Assembly: GCF_014191775.1 (NCBI RefSeq)
Contig: NZ_JACHXA010000002.1
Location: 310,001-374,000 of the forward strand
Length of the DNA stretch: 64,000 bases
Direction of reading: 5' to 3'
DNA from: Limibacillus halophilus
GTDB taxonomy: Bacteria > Pseudomonadota > Alphaproteobacteria > Kiloniellales > CECT-8803
This document shows positions 61,677-64,000 of the stretch, in pieces (position 1 is the stretch's first letter; every line of letters begins with the position of its first letter). Under the pieces are notes generated by a model. The model was not told where the DNA came from, did no database searches, and saw only the letters and a list, made by a program, of their open reading frames with translations. A program made the translations under genes and the position numbers.

Positions 61677-62668
61677 CCCGAAGTTCCACAAACAATTCGC
61701 AGTCGGGCGTTATTCTGATCGCCGTCCTCTGGATCACGACCTTGCTGGCATTGCTGGTAGCGGGCTTCACCTCCGCGGTCCTGGGAGACGCCAGAGAAGT
61801 CGCCAATCGCGCCGATCTTGTTCGCGTTCAGGCGTTGGCCGAAGCGGGCGTGACCCGCGCGTCCCTGGGTCTGCTGGAGAACCTGGAGGAGGATCGCTGG
61901 GTTGCCGATGGTCGCCAATACGACTTCACGGTCGACGGTCTTGAAGTAACTATATCCATCCTCGACGAAAACGGACGCATCGACCTTAACAAGGCCAACG
62001 AACCGCTGCTGCAAAGCCTGATTGCCCGAGTTGACATCGAACAGGAGGAACGCGACGCCCTTCTGGCCGCTATCCTTGATTGGCGGGACAGCGATGATGC
62101 GAAGCTGGTGCTTGGCGCGGAAGACCGCGATTACAAACGCGAGGGCGCGCCACACGGCGCCGGTGACGCTCCTTTCGTCCATGTTAGCCAGCTCCGCAAC
62201 GTCCTGGGTGTGACCGAAGATGTTTATGATGCAATGCTGCCGGTAATCACGATCAACAGTCGAAGCGGTCGATTGAACCCCATTACCGCCACACGCGACA
62301 CCCTGAACCTTCTGCCTGGAGTCGATGCGGGAGTTCTGGAAACGCTCTTTGCCCTCCGCGCAGAGGTGCCGGTCGATGTTGCGGCGGTACGCGCCACGCT
62401 CGCAGGCGATACCGCCCTGTTGGATTTCAACAGCGGACCGATCTTCACCGTGACGATCATGGGCGAGTTGGAGAGTGGACTTAACTTCAGCCGTGAAGCC
62501 GTGATTTGGCTTCAACCTGACGACAAGGCCGCCTATCGTATAGTGGAATGGAGGGAGCCGCAGATTCCAGCCTCGCTGCTGGAGGACTGGGCGACACTCC
62601 GCGAAGAACGGGCGCGGGATTTAAACCCGACCGCAGAATCCACTGGGGGCACCAAGGAAAGCGGATGA
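61673..62668 (+). CDS. gspK: Type II secretion pseudopilin GspK
   Basis: 331 residues. The N-terminal helix is SGVILIAVLWITTLLALLVA, the GspK form that lacks the +5 glutamate, and caps the tip complex. The large periplasmic domain has the DENGRIDLNKAN loop and AAILDWRDSDD (calcium-site region). Overlaps gspL by 4 bases. Confidence 0.92.
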   Translation: MTRSSTNNSQSGVILIAVLWITTLLALLVAGFTSAVLGDAREVANRADLVRVQALAEAGVTRASLGLLENLEEDRWVADGRQYDFTVDGLEVTISILDENGRIDLNKANEPLLQSLIARVDIEQEERDALLAAILDWRDSDDAKLVLGAEDRDYKREGAPHGAGDAPFVHVSQLRNVLGVTEDVYDAMLPVITINSRSGRLNPITATRDTLNLLPGVDAGVLETLFALRAEVPVDVAAVRATLAGDTALLDFNSGPIFTVTIMGELESGLNFSREAVIWLQPDDKAAYRIVEWREPQIPASLLEDWATLREERARDLNPTAESTGGTKESG

Positions 62669-63783
62669 ACATGACCGCAAGCAGCCACATGGAACGTAAT
62701 GCCAGTCGACGGGATGGTTCATCTTCCGGGTTGGCTGCCTGGTGGTGGGACAGGCTTGCGGGCCTGCTGCAAAGGGCTCTGCCGGGCCGACACCAACAGC
62801 GCGTGATCCTGCAGGAGGCCGACGACCAACTGGTGATCGTTGCCGAAGGCGGCAAGACCGGCGATCCGAAACAGATATCACTTCGCCAACAGCCGCAGGC
62901 CATTGCTTCCGAGTTGCGCCAGCATCTAAAGGCGCTACGTGCTTCGCAGTCGGTTATCGTCGGGCGGCTCAGTGCTGACCACGCGATACAGCGGATCGTA
63001 GAATTGCCGCGCGCCGCTGAGGCGAATCCCCGCGCGGTTTTGCACCACCAGATCGACCGCCTGACGCCCTGGCCTGCCAATCACTGTAGCTTTGATGTCG
63101 AATCGCTCGGCTACAGCGAGGACGGCCGAAGCCTCCGCCTACGCCTTACCGCAGCCTCTAAACCAGCGGTGACAACGCTCCATCAAAAGCTGACATCATG
63201 GGGGTTGCGCCCGAACGCAATAGACGCTGAAGGGCTCGTTTCCAACGGCGGTCACCAGATCAATCTCCTGCCCCATGATCTGGAAGCCTTTCAGCATCCC
63301 CGACGACTTCTGAACACCCTTGGCCTGCTTGCGCTGCTAACCGGCGTGGGTTTGCTGGGGTTCCAAGCTTATCTGCTCTACGAACAACAAGAGCGCCTCG
63401 ACACAATACAGGCTCGGTTGGAAGCGCTTGAACCACAGCGCATCGCAACCCGCGATGTTGCGGATCAAGTCATCAAGCTGCGTGAACAGCGATCGTTTCT
63501 CTACAATCGAAAGCTCCAAGCGCCATCCTCGACCCTGTTGCTTGAACGCCTGAGCGCGTTGTTGCCCAAGGATGTTTGGCTCGAACAGATGCGGGTTGAA
63601 GGTGAAAAGGTATATCTGGTCGGCAATGCCGACCGGGCCTCGGACCTGATCGCACTGATCGAAAGCTCACCCTCATTCACACGCGCGGGCTTCACCGCCT
63701 CAACCCGTAGAGATGCAAAAAGCGGCAAGGAGCGTTTCCAGATCGAAGCGGGGTTCGACGAGCGCATGGGGAGCAAGCCATGA
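62665..63783 (+). CDS. gspL: Type II secretion protein GspL
   Basis: 372 residues from ATG 62665, with AAGGAAAG upstream. The cytoplasmic half has a degenerate actin-like fold (IVEGLPRAAEANPRAVLHHQI-like region at about residues 110-135), then the TM segment LLALLTGVGLLGFQAYLL and a PilN-like coiled periplasmic domain (LEALEPQRIATRDVADQVIK). It links the GspE ATPase to the membrane platform. Overlaps gspM by 4 bases. Confidence 0.85.
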   Translation: MNMTASSHMERNASRRDGSSSGLAAWWWDRLAGLLQRALPGRHQQRVILQEADDQLVIVAEGGKTGDPKQISLRQQPQAIASELRQHLKALRASQSVIVGRLSADHAIQRIVELPRAAEANPRAVLHHQIDRLTPWPANHCSFDVESLGYSEDGRSLRLRLTAASKPAVTTLHQKLTSWGLRPNAIDAEGLVSNGGHQINLLPHDLEAFQHPRRLLNTLGLLALLTGVGLLGFQAYLLYEQQERLDTIQARLEALEPQRIATRDVADQVIKLREQRSFLYNRKLQAPSSTLLLERLSALLPKDVWLEQMRVEGEKVYLVGNADRASDLIALIESSPSFTRAGFTASTRRDAKSGKERFQIEAGFDERMGSKP

Positions 63784-64000
63784 GCAGCCTTGGCCGCTTG
63801 CCCGGTTGGCAGCAAGACCTGTTAGCGCTGCTGTTACTTGGTGTGTTGCTTGCCGGTTTTGCCGCGGCCTTTCTTGAACTGCGCGATACCACAAGGGACT
63901 TACGAGCCAAGGCGGATGCCACAGGCCGATCGATCCCCAAGGTCGAGCACTTTATCGACTCGCGCCAAGCGCTGGAGGACCTGCGCCAGACACTGGAAAC
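63780..64000 (+). CDS. gspM: Type II secretion protein GspM-like (partial, right edge)
   Basis: 73 codons are visible before the window ends. The reading begins MSSLGRLPGWQQDLLALLLL, with one TM helix and a periplasmic coiled-coil segment rich in Leu/Arg/Ala, as expected for GspM. Position after gspL and the ATGA overlap support the call; the sequence alone is weak because GspM is poorly conserved. Confidence 0.7.
   Translation, partial: MSSLGRLPGWQQDLLALLLLGVLLAGFAAAFLELRDTTRDLRAKADATGRSIPKVEHFIDSRQALEDLRQTLE

Noticed and set aside
61220-62515. A 431-codon frame antisense to gspJ-gspK
   Set aside because: Both genes on the plus strand have clear pseudopilin motifs and overlap-coupled starts; the antisense frame has none.
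1-64000. tRNA, rRNA, CRISPR arrays, insertion sequences, prophage or restriction genes
   Set aside because: Looked for by eye on both strands; no cloverleaf, repeat-spacer array, transposase, integrase or terminal inverted repeats were recognised. Covariance-model and IS searches would be needed to exclude short RNA genes.

Overview
This 64 kb window reads as ordinary chromosome of an alphaproteobacterium, moderately GC-rich and densely coded. The pointers are: a CtrA/ChpT phosphorelay locus; the recA-alaS-icd neighbourhood; an IalB-family protein; a homodimeric, eukaryote-like NADP isocitrate dehydrogenase; a DksA with a single zinc-finger cysteine; DUF3553; and a formate dehydrogenase operon carrying DUF3305/DUF3306. 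A Rhodospirillales-like, respiring environmental bacterium fits best, but this is inference from gene content. I saw no tRNA, rRNA, CRISPR array, insertion sequence, phage gene or replication origin.

Layout. 1-6.1 kb: the edge of a Na+/phosphate cotransporter gene, then a PadR regulator heading a two-gene RND efflux operon, with a striking dyad in front. 6.1-14.7 kb: housekeeping genes (LysM protein, LOG-family nucleotidase, icd, a periplasmic cyclophilin, alaS, an IalB-like protein, recA). 14.9-23.3 kb: a cyclic-nucleotide-binding patatin, a kinase-less CckA-like His/receiver protein, dksA, ctrA with a perfect CtrA box in its promoter, a ferric-iron ABC permease and binding protein (no ATPase gene) with two Fur-like palindromes, chpT, and a DUF3553 gene.

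23.4-40.1 kb is a formate-oxidation island. On the plus strand lies a two-subunit, cytosolic, NAD-linked formate dehydrogenase of the FDH1 type (NuoE-NuoF fusion plus a Mo/W catalytic subunit) with an ankyrin-repeat protein behind it. On the minus strand lies a complete periplasmic, membrane-bound FDH3-type operon: DUF3305, DUF3306, TorD-like chaperone, small Tat protein, alpha, beta, a small lipoprotein, cytochrome b gamma, a PepSY-like secreted protein, and a seven-bladed WD40 propeller fused to cytochrome c. Together they would let formate feed both NADH and the quinone pool.

40.1-52.6 kb is a surface-polysaccharide region: a minus-strand operon rfbC-rfbB-rfbD-rfbA, a DPM1-like glycosyltransferase, a LAB_N membrane protein, an ArnT-like GT39 transferase and a PAP2 phosphatase, plus divergent rhamnosyl- and glycosyltransferases, an RgpF-like protein and a large methyltransferase. 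dTDP-L-rhamnose made by the four rfb enzymes probably feeds the glycosyltransferases and RgpF.

52.7-64 kb is a type II secretion locus: gspO and gspD on the minus strand, and divergently gspE-F-G-H-I-J-K-L-M on the plus strand, gspM being cut by the right edge. No gspC is visible. A secreted Rap1a/Tai-like protein sits beside gspO.
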